Assembly (NCBI GenBank): GCA_037447655.1
Contig: JBBHKE010001518.1
Location: forward strand, 62,001-126,000
Source of the DNA: Zygnema cylindricum
Lineage: Eukaryota; Streptophyta; Zygnematophyceae; Zygnematales; Zygnemataceae
Direction of reading: 5' to 3'
DNA length: 64,000 nt
Shown here: in pieces, positions 53,946 to 64,000 of the stretch
How positions within the stretch are numbered: position 1 is the stretch's first letter
Layout of the letters: every line of letters starts with the position of its first letter
Program-made: the position numbers and the translations under genes
Notes under the pieces: model-generated
Databases searched by the model: none
The model's input: the letters and a program-made list of their open reading frames with translations, nothing else
Told to the model about the DNA's origin: nothing

Positions 53946-54927
53946 TGCGGACACTCAGCTGAACTGGAGGGGCAATCGCAAAAGACGCGATAAAGGAACG
54001 ATTCGGAATGTCGCAACCATCGCAATCATCTTGGGGACTATGCGAAGGAACGCAGCGGGGATAATAACGGACCGCAGCACTGTGGTTGCGCAGCCACCGA
54101 AGCGAAGCATAGCAGCAGTGCCGTCAGAGAATCGAAACGCCACCGCTGTGCTGACAAGAAATTGCAACGGCGCAATTGTGCATCACAACATTGGTGACAA
54201 CAAACCCCCGATTTCGTCGGAGGAGCACAATTTAAGATTTGTGGGACGCTGCGATACCCTCAGACGCGGCGATGTTTGGAAAAGTCCAACAGTTAAACCC
54301 TCATGCCCTATCGTTCGTGGAAGTAGTCGAAGATCACTATCGATACCGGGTGGTGTTCCCGTGTTGCTTGGCGGTTATCACCCGTGAGATGTCCGTCTTC
54401 ATGACATCATATCTCGGGGGGAGGTCACACACCATGTACGGACGCTCAAGCTGGCCTCGAAGAACGCTCTTCAGCGGGCCCGAGCTGCCAGGAAACACGT
54501 ATCTTTCAAACTAAGGAAGGTACCTCGGTGGGAACAGGCCGACCAGATGGCGGAAAGAGCACGACAGATTAAAGAACCCGAAGCTCCCCAAGTTTAGGTA
54601 CTTGAAGAACTTACACCGGTGGCCATTCGGCCGCAACCCTAAGCACCAGCGGCGGCACCGGAGGAAGGGGAGGACCAAGTTCGGAAGCGGATCACTCGGA
54701 GATGCTTCGCAGCGGCAAACCATCATATTGCGCTGCTGCAAACTCGATGTGAGCAGCTCCAAAATTAACTAAACACTATAGGACAAGAATTCGAGGAGTA
54801 CCGTGACGAGACATACGGCATACTTCGTCAACTTTAGTTTCCCTGGGTAATTAAGGTTTTGCGCGACGCTAAATCCTTGGTGAGAGGCACTGTAACAGGG
54901 TTATAAAAACGTGTACAATATTGTTAG
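53946..54927 (+). other. GC-rich retroelement-derived sequence, unassigned
   Basis: It is GC-richer than its surroundings. The frame 53851-54387 continues beyond the chromodomain without known motifs. In another frame 54560-54850 reads as Arg/Glu/Gln-rich helix (LLQTRCEQLQN; EFEEYRDETYGILRQL), which could be a gypsy gag-like coiled coil, but this is weak. It ends at the LTR start at 54928. Confidence 0.35.
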
Positions 54928-55921
54928 TGTTGGTTTGAAAAGTTAGTTTTTTGTGTGCGTGTCATTTCGTGTGTACACAATGTTTCTTGGGTAGAGTACG
55001 CTACTCTAATGCAATCTTGATTAACTGCGGAGGTTCGAATTGATTTGGGAATTGGGGGAGTAATGGTACTATTTGTTATGGGATGTACGTTATTATTTGA
55101 GTGGCGCAAACAAAACGTTAGGAAAGGTACGGAATATGTAAATGTACGGCGGATCGCGAAGCGATCCGATCTGGAATGTTTTTGAAGAAGTACGTCGCCA
55201 GTAAGGACTAATTTGGATGGAGTGATGTCATTTCGCCAAGTGGATTTTGGTGATTATGCTTCACGACGTCAAGGGTGCCGAAGAAGAGATACGGACGGCG
55301 GCGCCGTCAGTTTGGTGAGGGACGTGAAATCGCGTCCATCACATGATATTTATTTTGGACGGTCCAGATTCGTTTGACGGAATTCGTAAGACTTGTAAAT
55401 ATTTAGCAATGTTTTGTCCTGTGTATTAATTATTAGTGTAGATCTCATGTACACTCACATTAAATGAGGTAGTTGATTGATTACGTACGGCTGGTATGCC
55501 TCCGTACAGTTAGTAGAAAGTTGTAGTGTATATTTGTAGGACTTAGTCATTTTTGGACTTAGGAACTTTGGACAGAAACTGTTTTTCTGCTCCTTTTCGG
55601 GAATTTCATCTGAGAATTGCTCTCACTTCTATTGGCAGAATTATCTGAAATTTTGCATGTGTATTCTTCCTTGCATTGGAAATATTGTGGCAGATTTGCA
55701 GACCTATTGTGCGTCTGATTTTCTTGGGGCTTCATTGTGAAGTTGGTCAGTTTATCAAAGTTCTGGCAGGCTGTTTTTCTGAAACTTTGACTGGGTAATG
55801 CGGGAATTCTGGTTGGTATATTTATATGAAAATTTGTGGGAATACTCAGTGTCCTAGAAAATATCTTTTTGTGAAGTTTCAGATTGTTTTGGTAATTCTG
55901 TAGAAATCTGAGTGGAATCAA
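54928..55921 (+). repeat. Copia-5-type LTR, left copy
   Basis: TGTTGGTTTGAAAAGTTAG onward aligns with 63005-64000 to the end of the window, through CTGAGTGGAATCAA, at about 90 percent. The true right end lies beyond 55921 but cannot be set because the other copy is cut by the window. No polypurine tract precedes it, so it is a 5' LTR, a solo LTR or a fragment. GTTAG (54923-54927) would be the target flank. Minus-strand ORFs in both copies are LTR shadows. Confidence 0.85.
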
Positions 55922-56279
55922 AGTAGGCTGTTTTGGGGTAGTCTGTGGTGCTTCCGAGGGTAAATTCATGGCTGAAAAGGGCTATGAACAACACACCACT
56001 CTATTTAAGAGAAAACGTACTGAAAATAAACCTAAATAGAATAAAGAAAAAAATAGAATGAACTACACTAATGGAGAATAAAAAAAAAAAAAAGCGGGAC
56101 GGACTTAGCGTACACAACGCTAATAACGATTGGCGGTGTAGTTGCGTATGGTACCCAATACTAAAGAACGTGGAGCATCTACAAATTACAGTACTGTCGC
56201 GTTTGGTTGGCGAAATTTTGTACGATGTGATGTGACGAAGAGTTTATGATATCGTACTTTCGAAAAGTTACGAATGAGG
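55922..56279. other. Unassigned, possibly the end of the LTR and 5' leader
   Basis: It contains a TATA-like CTATTTAAG (56001) and an A14 run (56081). No primer-binding site or ORF was recognised. Confidence 0.35.
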
Positions 56280-57250
56280 GGGTGTCCCCATGTTTTAAAG
56301 TATCTACTTTTCTCTGTCCTTTTGCCCTAAAATTCAGGGAACTTTGACAAAAACTTCAGCCGTACGAGAAAATCGTTTTTACCAAAGTATAGTGAACGTC
56401 AATTCATACTTTGAGTGTATGGTGAGTTTGTCGTCATGTGAATGCATTTTGGCGTTTTCCCCTTTTCGACCCCCGGGCAAGAGAATCCAGCCCAGAAAAA
56501 ACTTCTTTTAAAATCACCTCGAGGGGGTGTTTTTAGTTAGAGTACAGCCCAAAAAGCGAATGAAAAACAACCCACGCACGCGTCACGCGAGCGGGAAAAT
56601 TTAAGGGCGAAGGAGAGTCCTCGCTATTTTTCTCCGTGCTCGTCACGCGCATGTACGGAAAAAAATTTGCAGGGGTCTCACACCTCCACTTGCATTCATG
56701 GATTCTTTTCAAAAATATGCGCCTTGTCGCCTCTCCCCTCTCCCTCTCACACTATTGCTGCCATCTCACACTTTTTAGAATGAGACACGACAAAATTGAT
56801 ATAAAATGAAAGATCTTTGTTTTTTTTTTTTCTTTTACAATTTTTAGGTTTTTTTTAATGGCAAATTGAGTGAAAAAAGTCGAAAAACAACATCGGGAAA
56901 CCATGGCGGAAAGTTCTTGAATCACTAACGTCGACGACGTCACGAGTGAGCGTGACGTTACAATGTCACCAAACCCTAAATGTCTACAATTTCACAAAAA
57001 TCTAGACGTCTACCACTGTCGCTGTTTTTGTTGGCGTCACTAATCGTCGGAAGTTTCGTAGTCGACTTCAATCGTCACAAGTTGTACCTACGTCTACAAC
57101 CGTCACATGTCAAAGTTCCGGTTTCGTTTTTCATAATAAAATCTTTCTACATTTCATTTTCGCACATTAAGACGCTCTTCAAAGTAGTACGGAGAATCTT
57201 CAAGACAGTCCAAAATACTTTATCAAAGTACCGATTACATGGGGACACCC
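56280..57250. mobile_element. Family-A TIR element, copy A2
   Basis: Left end GGGTGTCCCCATGTTTTAAA; right end, inverted, GGGTGTCCCCATGTAATCGG; 971 bp. The interior has a GACGTCTACCACTGTCGC / GTCTACAACCGTCACATGT block shared with A1, and a CCTCTCCCTCTCAC / ATATAAAATGAAA block shared with A3. No transposase frame is present. The TTA/TAA duplication is not visible here. Confidence 0.7.
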
Positions 57251-57358
57251 ACTGACGCTTGATTTCCATCAGAAGGTGCTAGTAATTGTAAGGACACATT
57301 TACATTGTTTTTCAGGACTATTGTAGTCCATCAGGTCGTGCTAGGTCGCGCCAGTAAA

Positions 57359-58620
57359 GGGTGTGCCCATGTGTTACACTATCTAGTTTTTTCATTTTGA
57401 TCTTAAACTCAATCCTCAACGAGAAAACCATTTGTCGTACGAAAAAAATGCTTTTACCATTGTTTAGTGAAAGTCAACTTGTTGTAGATTTTTGTCGTTT
57501 TAGTACACAGGGTGAAGTTCCATTAGGGAAAAAATGTCGTTGTTTGGTGAAAGTCATACTGTTTTGTACAATGCTATACCAAAAAAAAATTGTTAGAAAA
57601 ACAAGCCAACTGAATGAGTGATTTGATTCTCCACGTTTATGGGTGTAAACGTGGACCGTCGGATGCAGAATCAGATACACCATTGGCTGGATGCAGAATC
57701 AGATACACCATTGGCTGAACCTTTCAGTTCGCAACAAGTGACCCGGAGTAGGTCAATTCTAAGCGCCTGTACATGAAGTATATTGCCTCGTGGAAAAGTG
57801 AACAAATATCCATGACGACCGTGAGACGAATTGGGTACACGTCGCATATGACACGTGCCTTCGCCAAGGAGGATACGAGGCCACCGGAAGCCGCAGTTAA
57901 ATCTTTGATGGAGGATAGTATTTCACACGTCTGTTGCCATCTACTAACCATTTTGACATTTTGGTACGCTTTTACAAATCTTAAGTTTCGTCCACCTGTA
58001 CAGATTTCATTCAATACGTCGTACGAGTCACTTTTTACCTTCGTTGGTACAAATATATGGTCACACTTTGCTGTCAAAGATTCTTTGAAGATTAGCATAA
58101 TCTTATATATCTACTACGTGGATCCAATCAAAGAGTGCCACGCAAATAAATTGTCGGTTACTGACCCGACAGAATGGAACGATGGCTTATTGAGAACGCC
58201 AAATGGAACAACGCTCTCAGTTTGGATTTTTAATCTTTTCGACCCACGGGCACGCGAATCCAACTTATAAAAAAACTTTATAACGTTAACAATAATCACC
58301 TCGCGAGGTGATTCTAATTTAAGTACAACAAATATTAAAACGTCTAAGGACATGCTATTTGAATGTGATTTTTTTTGTAAGAAAACCATAAAAGTACACG
58401 TAGTTTGTTTTATTGCCCGTCACACGTATGTACAGAAAAAATTTTGCGGTGGTTCCCACTCCTACACTTTCATTCATGGGTCCTTGGCAAAAGTCAACGC
58501 CGTCATCGCCACTCCACCTCCCTCTCACTCTGCATTCCTTGAATGAACCATGACAATATTGGTGTAAAATGAAAAAGCTCTATATAAAAAAAAAGGGAAT
58601 TGCGATGAAAAAAGGGAATT
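57359..58620. mobile_element. Family-A TIR element, copy A3, with extra internal segment
   Basis: The left end TAA then AGGGTGTGCCCATGTGTTA matches A1/A2. Homology to A2 covers 57359-57520 and resumes at about 58215 (TTTTCGACCCACGGGCACGC against TTTTCGACCCCCGGGCAAGA at 56463) through the TGTAAAATGAAA block near 58563. The ~700 bp between is absent from A2. No clear right TIR was found. A palindrome AATCACCTCG/CGAGGTGATT lies at 58294-58313. Confidence 0.55.
57724..58098 (-). other. 124-codon ORF in the extra segment of A3, function unknown
   Basis: The peptide begins MLIFKESLTAKC and includes QTCEILSSIKDLTAASGGLV and AKARVICDVYPIRLTVVMDI, which has an amphipathic-helix look. No domain is recognised. 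A longer plus-strand ORF (57773-58270) overlaps it, so at most one is real. It could be a captured gene fragment or transposase debris; both are guesses. Confidence 0.25.
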
Positions 58621-58944
58621 GATCATTGCAGTGACTATTTTGGCTGCGCGCAGTCACTTACGTCACTTTGTCAAAGTTTGTACATTTAAAGTACACATTG
58701 GTACTAAGTTAAATAACTTTGAGTTTAAATTTGACGATTAATCAGTTGAGAAGCTTTGACTTTCAAAATTTTGTCACAACCGGTTAAAATTTTGCCGCGC
58801 TTGTGAACATCGACTGTCATAACAAAACCAACAATTCACATGGCCAGCCAAGATTTCTTGTAACAAAACTTTGGCAACCACATATAAATAAAAGTGTTGC
58901 GCACAATCACTTTCTCACTTTAAGTGAGCTTTATTTCGAGCGCA
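58621..58944. other. No feature recognised
   Basis: AT-rich sequence without a domain-bearing ORF. Confidence 0.35.
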
Positions 58945-59172
58945 CACACATATATATATATATACATTTATGTGTATATATATAATTATATATATAAGTA
59001 TATATATATTTGTGAATATATATATGTGTATGTATTCACACACATATATAAATATATATATGTATATATTTATATTTATATTTATATATATATATAGACA
59101 CACACACATATATATATATATATATACATATGTATATACACACACATATATATATGCATATATATATATATC
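58945..59172 (+). repeat. (TA)n/(CA)n compound microsatellite
   Basis: Irregular TATATA and CACACA runs with intervening TTTATATTTA; Tyr/Ile-only ORFs on both strands are shadows. A smaller (TA)n lies at 59732-59770. Confidence 0.9.
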
Positions 59173-59605
59173 CTTGTTTAAAAGTAGGTGAAAGTAGGCC
59201 CATACAATATGCCTATTGTACGCCAAATATACAATATGGCATTAAGACCCATATTGTATTGGTTGCAAAATGAAAAATAATAGTAACAGGGTAGAGTTTC
59301 ACATTGATCGATAGAGAATTAAACGTCATGTCTAAATTTTCAAAAACATTCGGACAAATTTTTATCTTTTTGTGAGTTTTGGGGTATTTTTTATTTAAAC
59401 CGTCATATTTGGACAATCGAACGGTCACTGATCAAAGTCGCGATCTAAGAAGATCACATGAAAAGCCCATAACACAAATAATGATAGGACTTACGTCCGC
59501 GTTTTTTTTTCCGGGTATTTTTTCCCGCAAAATGTTATCCAACGCCGTGTCAGTTCGCTAACAAATTTTGTCCGGCGGTGGCGGTGTACTATTATGATAT
59601 GTCAA
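59173..59605. other. No feature recognised
   Basis: Contains poly-T runs; no domain-bearing ORF or repeat end was recognised. Confidence 0.35.
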
Positions 59606-59735
59606 ATTCGTACGTTCATACAAGAGTGTGCACAACGCACAAACATAAAGTATGCCTATTCTGCGCGAGTTTTGTGCCAAGTTTTGTGCGCGTACCAAAG
59701 GCCTACCATAAAAACGCATACTTTTGAACTATGAT
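59606..59735 (-). repeat. Dispersed repeat B, uninterrupted copy (empty site of copia-2)
   Basis: The reverse complement reads TTATGGTAGGCCTTTGGTAC, GCGCACAAAAC, CTCGCGCAGAATAGGCATAC, then GTGCGTTGTGCACACTCTTG. Around copia-2 the same sequence is split at GTGCGTTG | TGCACACTCTTG, and CGTTG is the duplicated target. Confidence 0.88.
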
Positions 59736-59770
59736 ATATATATAGACATATTTATTGATATATATATATA

Positions 59771-60192
59771 TTTGGGATTTTGGTGGATTCGCTTCCACCT
59801 TCCAAAGACACATGGCCAGAGCAAAGGTTTAAAAAAGTCATTGGTTTCTAGTCATGGCACTTACTATGTTGTCCACGTGTCCCGATTCTACATGGCCTGT
59901 AGGTAACAAAGCCGAATGCATCGATTCCTTTCAGATAAGCCAAACGGTCGATCTTTGTGACTGGACCCCGGAGAATCTTAGGGGAACATTCCATTAGACG
60001 AAAAGTGGGGTTCGTTACTAGACGCCGTACGTTTTTATACAGTGCCGTACACAGCCATACCCTAAAAAATTGTTTTCTAACGAAACAGCGTTACTGAAAA
60101 GCTGTTGGGAAGCTCCAATGATGTAGGCGTAATTCTTGACCGATGGATGTTTCACTTTTTTAAATCCTCGAAGCAATCGCGCACATCATTCT
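59771..60192. other. No feature recognised
   Basis: No conserved ORF. It precedes the 40-bp palindrome. Confidence 0.35.
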
Positions 60193-60232
60193 GTGGCCCC
60201 CAACTCTCCTCGCGAGGAGAGTTGGGGGCCAC
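60193..60232. repeat. Perfect 40-bp palindrome
   Basis: GTGGCCCCCAACTCTCCTCG is followed at once by its exact reverse complement, with no loop. Beyond it the arms continue imperfectly (ATCATT-CT on the left against ATCATT-TA on the reverse of the right), for about 30 bp per arm. Confidence 0.95.
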
Positions 60233-61014
60233 TAAATGATTGCCATTCGTTACCATTGGTACACGTGAAAAAGAAAAATAATATATACTTTGAACAACTG
60301 ATCACCGGCGTGCATGTCGTACAGGCCATGTGCCGCCTGCCATCCTGAATGTAGGTCAGGTTGAAAATATCCTCTCACACTCGTCTGACATCCACCGATA
60401 TTCAAAGTTTGCCGCGACCTTCAAAGTTTGCCTCGTCCTTATGCAATTTCGTTTCAAAATTTAGATTTCCATTTTCAAAATCAAAATCTGGCCGAAAACT
60501 TTATGTATGAATCATTAACTACCTCGGTCGTTCAGATATTTCTTACAGATATTCGTTTGTAGATTTTTTTATGATTTTAAGAATATGGACTCTAACTATT
60601 GAGGAAGGTTTGTTACTAGCTCGACATAATGGAGCGGAATTCTTGTAAACGCTGACATAATGGAGTGGACTTCCAGTAAACGCTGTCAGTATACTTGTCC
60701 GTACATTTTCAAAGACCGCCTAATGAAATATTACCTTTAATATATTTTAAATATGTTTTCTCAAAAAAAGTATGAAATAGTCGAAATGTACGAGACCTTA
60801 TAAACTTTTCAACTTTTTCAATTATAGAAAATTAAAAACTCATCCTGATACCGTAAATCTTACGTGATCTCGCAGCATTTTGAAATGTGTACGTTTCAAG
60901 CGTCTATCCGTCCTCTTGGACATCGCATTTTCTTTCGCCACGTGTTTGGAAACTTTTCGTTAACCGAAGCCACCTGCCACATCACAACAAGTCGTTTTTG
61001 CCACCGTGAATCGC
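60233..61014. other. No feature recognised
   Basis: AT-rich; a short near-repeat (CGATATTCAAAGTTTGCC(G/T)CG-type, 60397-60440; ATAATGGAG(C/T)GGA, 60628-60672) is visible. Confidence 0.35.
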
Positions 61015-61400
61015 TATGTGAAATTCTGTGGTCTCCATTGACCCACAGAATGAGCAGCCTATGTAAAGCCTCTAGGATAATATTTGCCCATTCTACTTTC
61101 CCCCTGAATAAGCGCCGCCCAGGCACACAAATATTCTGACCACTTTCACCCTTGTGAGGACAAGACTCCCCTGAGTCAAACGCAAAAAGAATCACTAAAT
61201 TTGCTCACCCGAGCAGTAAGTTATGGCTGGTCAAAGATGACCTTTATAGTTACAAGCTCTCTTAGAGAGAGAGGTACCTAAATATTACTAAGTCTCGGTC
61301 TGCCTACTCACGACTACCTACTATCATTATAAATCCATGGAGAGAGAGATTCTCTCGAACATTGATATTTCCAGTAGAAACTGGTCGGTATTGAATGACG
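61015..61400 (-). mobile_element. Diverged fragment of a copia-6-like LTR
   Basis: CCTATGTAAAGCCTCTAGGA, TAATATTTGCCCATT, GAATAAGCGCCGCCCAGGCA, AAAGAATCACTAAATTTGCT and TAAGTTATGGCTGGTCAAAG parallel the copia-6 LTRs (about 42450-42640 and 48000-48180) at roughly 70-75 percent. No boundary or coding domain is attached. Confidence 0.7.
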
Positions 61401-61466
61401 AGCCCACTCGTTTAAATCACTAAGAAAAACGCAAACTGAGTCCCCTCAGAACAGGAGTGTTCCCAC

Positions 61467-61476
61467 NNNNNNNNNN
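61467..61476. other. Assembly gap (10 N)
   Basis: Ten N bases; the true length of the gap is unknown, so order across it should be treated with care. A similar gap is at 36706-36715. Confidence 1.
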
Positions 61477-61491
61477 TTATTACTGGAGGAG

Positions 61492-62712
61492 TATGATGGA
61501 GGAGTATGATGGAGAGCTTCTTTAGGAGGAGGGAGCTGATGAGTGTGGTGGATGGGACATGTACCGAATCATCGCGTGGATGGGAGGAGAAAAACGATGA
61601 GTGCTTGATGATAATCAAGCTATGCTTGAATGAGGATTTTTTTATGATGAACATTTGTCTCAAAAATGCAGCTGAAATATGGAAGGATTTAGAATGTACG
61701 TATCAAAAGACTTCCGTGTATCATTGGATGATTAGTGTAACCAAAATAGTTGACTATAAGTATGTAGAAGGTAGTATGATGGAATATTGTAATGGTCTAC
61801 AAGTATTTTTTGTAGAAAATGCCTTGGCAAGAGGAAGCGTTACCGATGCTCAACAAGCTCTTTTTTTAATGAGAGGCCAACCTAAAGAATTTAAAAGTGC
61901 ATCTGATAAATTAGCTCGGACAGATAAAAAGGATTGGAATTTAACTTTAGCAATCACATTTGTTTTAGAAGAAGAGGGTTATAAAGAATCTCTAAAAAAT
62001 CGAGGGAATTTTCAGGGTGTTAGATCACAGTTTCAGAAAAATAGAGAAAATTGTCAATCTGAAACTGCTTTTATTGTAATTATTAGAGCATACCTTCAGG
62101 GTATGTCCATCATATAAAAGTGCATGTCTCACAGGAAATTTCAGAGAAGGGTGGGACAACAACCGAGTTCAACCCCCTATACAAAGGCAACAAAATGCAT
62201 TTACTAATCCAAGGAAATATTGTGAAGACAAAAGGGATACACCTTTTTTCGAGAAATTTGTTTATTTGCCGACCGTCATTTTTGGAAATATGGAGAACGA
62301 GGACGGAGGGGGAAAAAGAATTGTCACCAAACATGGTGTGGAGGAAAAGGAGACAGAAAAAGACCCGGATTTTGAAACATTTTCTGGTGACAGATTGGTG
62401 AGTGAAAAATGCTTACAAGAGGGAGAGTTAAGTGAAGTAAAAGGAGTTGGAGGAAGAGATGGGGAAGTGATAGTGGAACAGAAAAATAATGTGGATGTGG
62501 AATTTAATGACCTTAGAGAAGGAGAGAGGAAAAATGTTCACAAAATTGGTGTAAGAGAGGGAGTTTGTAATTTTGGAGAACAAAATAAAACTACAAAAAT
62601 TGGAAAAATAAGAAAAGAAAACTGGAAGAAGAGATTAGTGAAGAAAAAGGCAAGAATTAGAATTCATGACATTAAAAGGGTAGAAAACGGTGACAAATTT
62701 GTAAACTTATAG
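61492..62712 (+). pseudogene. Defective copia gag upstream of the right copia-5 LTR
   Basis: The frame to 62117 shows a UBN2-type core: CLMIIKLCLNEDFFMMNICL, EIWKDLECTYQKTS, YCNGLQVFFVENALARGSVT and ALFLMRGQPKEFKSASDKLA. After a stop at 62115, an out-of-frame stretch (Gln/Asn-rich) leads into a Glu/Lys/Gly-rich frame (62266-62712) with no zinc knuckle, protease, integrase or RT motif. The element between here and the LTR at 63005 is therefore a deleted, non-autonomous form. The 5' part is lost in the gap. Confidence 0.75.
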
Positions 62713-62992
62713 AAAACACAAAAATTCATTAAGAAAGCAAAGAAAACATGCAGGGCTCATGGATCATTAGCAAAAGAAAACAGGTTCAAAAGGTGGTAAA
62801 AAGAAGACGGCGTGAGAAGTGATTTTATGGAGGATATTCTTGGAGGAAATGGAATACATGGAGGCAGGCAGCTGAGGGAGTGGTGAAATCAGCGGAAGCG
62901 GTGGTGACATTTGAACGAAAGGGAAGAGGGGACGAAAAGATACAACTATATTTCACACGCGGTATATTTTGTTCCGTATCCAATAAACTAAA
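62713..62992 (+). other. Remnant between gag and the polypurine tract
   Basis: Stops in all frames; no pol motif. Reads as a deletion scar of the copia-5 interior. Confidence 0.4.
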
Positions 62993-63004
62993 TTTTCGGG
63001 GGAG
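62993..63004 (+). other. Copia-5 polypurine tract
   Basis: TTTTCGGGGGAG directly precedes the LTR start TGTTGGTTTG. Confidence 0.75.
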
Positions 63005-64000
63005 TGTTGGTTTGAAAAGTTAGTTTCGTGCGTGCATATCGTTTCATGTGTACACAATGTGTCTTGGGTACAGTACGCTACTCTAATGCTATCTTGATTT
63101 ACTGTGGAGGTTCGAATTGATTTGGGAATTGGGGGAGTAATGGTACTAATTATTATGGGATGTACGTTATTATTTGAGTGGCGCAAACAAAACGTTAGGA
63201 AAGGTACGGAATATGTAAATGTACGGCGGATCGCGAAGCGATTTGATCTGGAATGTTTTTGAAGAAGTACGCCGTCGGTACAGACTAAATTTGATGGAGT
63301 GATGTCATTTCGCCAAGTGGATTTTGGTGATTATGCTTCACGACATCGAGGGTGCCGAAGAAGAGCTACGGACGGCGGCGCCGTCTGTTTGGTGAGGGAC
63401 GCGAAATCGCGTCCATCACATGATATTTATTTTGGACGGTCCAGATTCGTTAAACTGAATTCGTAAGACTTGTAAATATTTAGCAATGTTTTGTCCTGTG
63501 TATTAATTATTAGTGTAGATATCAGGTACACTCACATTAATTAAGGTAGTCGATTGATTACGTACGGCTGGTATGCCACCGTACAGTTAGTAGTAAGCTG
63601 TAGTGTATATTTGTAGGACTTAGTCATTTTTAGACTAAGGAACCTTCTTGGACAGAAACTGTTTTTGCTCCATTTTGGGAATTTCATCTGAGAATTTCTC
63701 TCAGTTTTATAGACAGAATTATCTGAAATTTTGCATGTGTGTTCCTCTTTGTATTGGAAGTATTGTAGCAAATTTTCAGACCTATTGTGAGGCTGATTTG
63801 CTAGGGGCTTCATTGCGAAGTTGGTCAGATTTATCAAAGTTATGGCTGGCTGTTTTTCTCCAACTTTGACTGAGTGTTGTGATTATTCGGTTTGGTATTG
63901 TTATATAAAAATTGGTGGGAATACTAAGTGGCCTAGGAACTCTCTGTTTGAGTAGTTTTAGCTTGGTTTGGTTACTCTGTAGAATTCTGAGTGGAATCAA
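63005..64000 (+). repeat. Copia-5 3' LTR, cut by the window edge
   Basis: TGTTGGTTTGAAAAGTTAG to the last base, same orientation as 54928. It is a 3' LTR because a polypurine tract precedes it. At least 996 bp long. Confidence 0.85.

Noticed and set aside
53851-54387. 178-codon ORF as an independent gene
   Set aside because: Its first third is the gypsy chromodomain and the remainder continues in the same retroelement context without a recognised domain.
55559-55969. 136-codon minus ORF repeated in part at 63541-64000
   Set aside because: Lies antisense inside the copia-5 LTR; the second copy breaks into shorter frames, so it is not under coding constraint.
57773-58270. 165-codon plus ORF as a gene
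   Set aside because: Overlaps a 124-codon minus ORF within a transposon segment. It has no known domain, and its C-terminal part runs into sequence shared with the non-coding copy A2.
58915-59226. 103-codon Tyr/Ile-rich ORF and its counterpart on the other strand
   Set aside because: Produced by (TA)n and (CA)n microsatellite sequence.

Overview
This is a eukaryotic nuclear window, almost certainly from a streptophyte plant (land plant or charophyte alga). Three things point there: leucine-rich-repeat exons with the plant-type L-S-G-x-I-P signature, each exactly 72 bp; a spliced magnesium-dependent phosphatase-1 (MDP1) gene; and abundant Ty1/copia elements primed by an initiator-Met-tRNA-type site (TTGGTATCGGAGC). 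The species cannot be fixed from the sequence. Two 10-N gaps (36706-36715 and 61467-61476) mark assembly joins. No prokaryotic features, rRNA, tRNA or CRISPR arrays were seen.

Layout. 1-12 kb: a 308-bp tandem repeat, PIF/Harbinger-like TIR elements, a very degraded minus-strand copia pol (3.9-5.4 kb), copia LTR remnants (7.7-8.5 and 11.4-12.0 kb) and a clean hAT-type MITE with a perfect 8-bp target duplication (9.8-10.4 kb). 12.1-14.0 kb: three exons of MDP1 on the minus strand, the first genuine host gene. 14.3-23.0 kb: a ~2.6-kb G+A-only tract split by a complete copia element (copia-1, 14429-20454, TSD AGGGT). 23.9-25.05 kb: a long inverted-repeat (foldback) element. 25437-31309: a second complete copia element (copia-2, TSD CGTTG). 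31.4-35.5 kb: a 3'-truncated minus-strand copia (copia-3).

35.5-51.8 kb looks like the intron-rich body of an LRR gene on the plus strand. Two intact 72-bp exons (38135-38206 and 39164-39235) and a third that is cut off lie in homologous, repeatedly duplicated intron modules. These introns have been loaded with a solo LTR (40054-40622), a complete minus-strand copia of another lineage (copia-6, 42409-49072) and a 23-copy, 40-bp satellite with a palindromic core (49.2-50.1 kb). At 51766 a further copia element (copia-4) cuts into an LRR exon. Its gag is fused at about 53091 to a Ty3/gypsy chromovirus integrase with chromodomain.

54.9-64.0 kb: two same-orientation copies of a ~1-kb LTR (54928 onward and 63005 to the window edge), several TIR/MITE copies, (TA)n microsatellites, a perfect 40-bp palindrome (60193-60232) and a defective copia gag.

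Functionally the window is two host genes (MDP1 and an LRR gene) embedded in nested retrotransposons. No retroelement reading frame is intact from end to end. The most informative signals are insertion histories readable from paralogous empty sites inside the same window, the copia/gypsy chimera, repeated splice-donor-like sequences in MDP1 intron 2, and a 14-bp motif shared by otherwise different LTR families.
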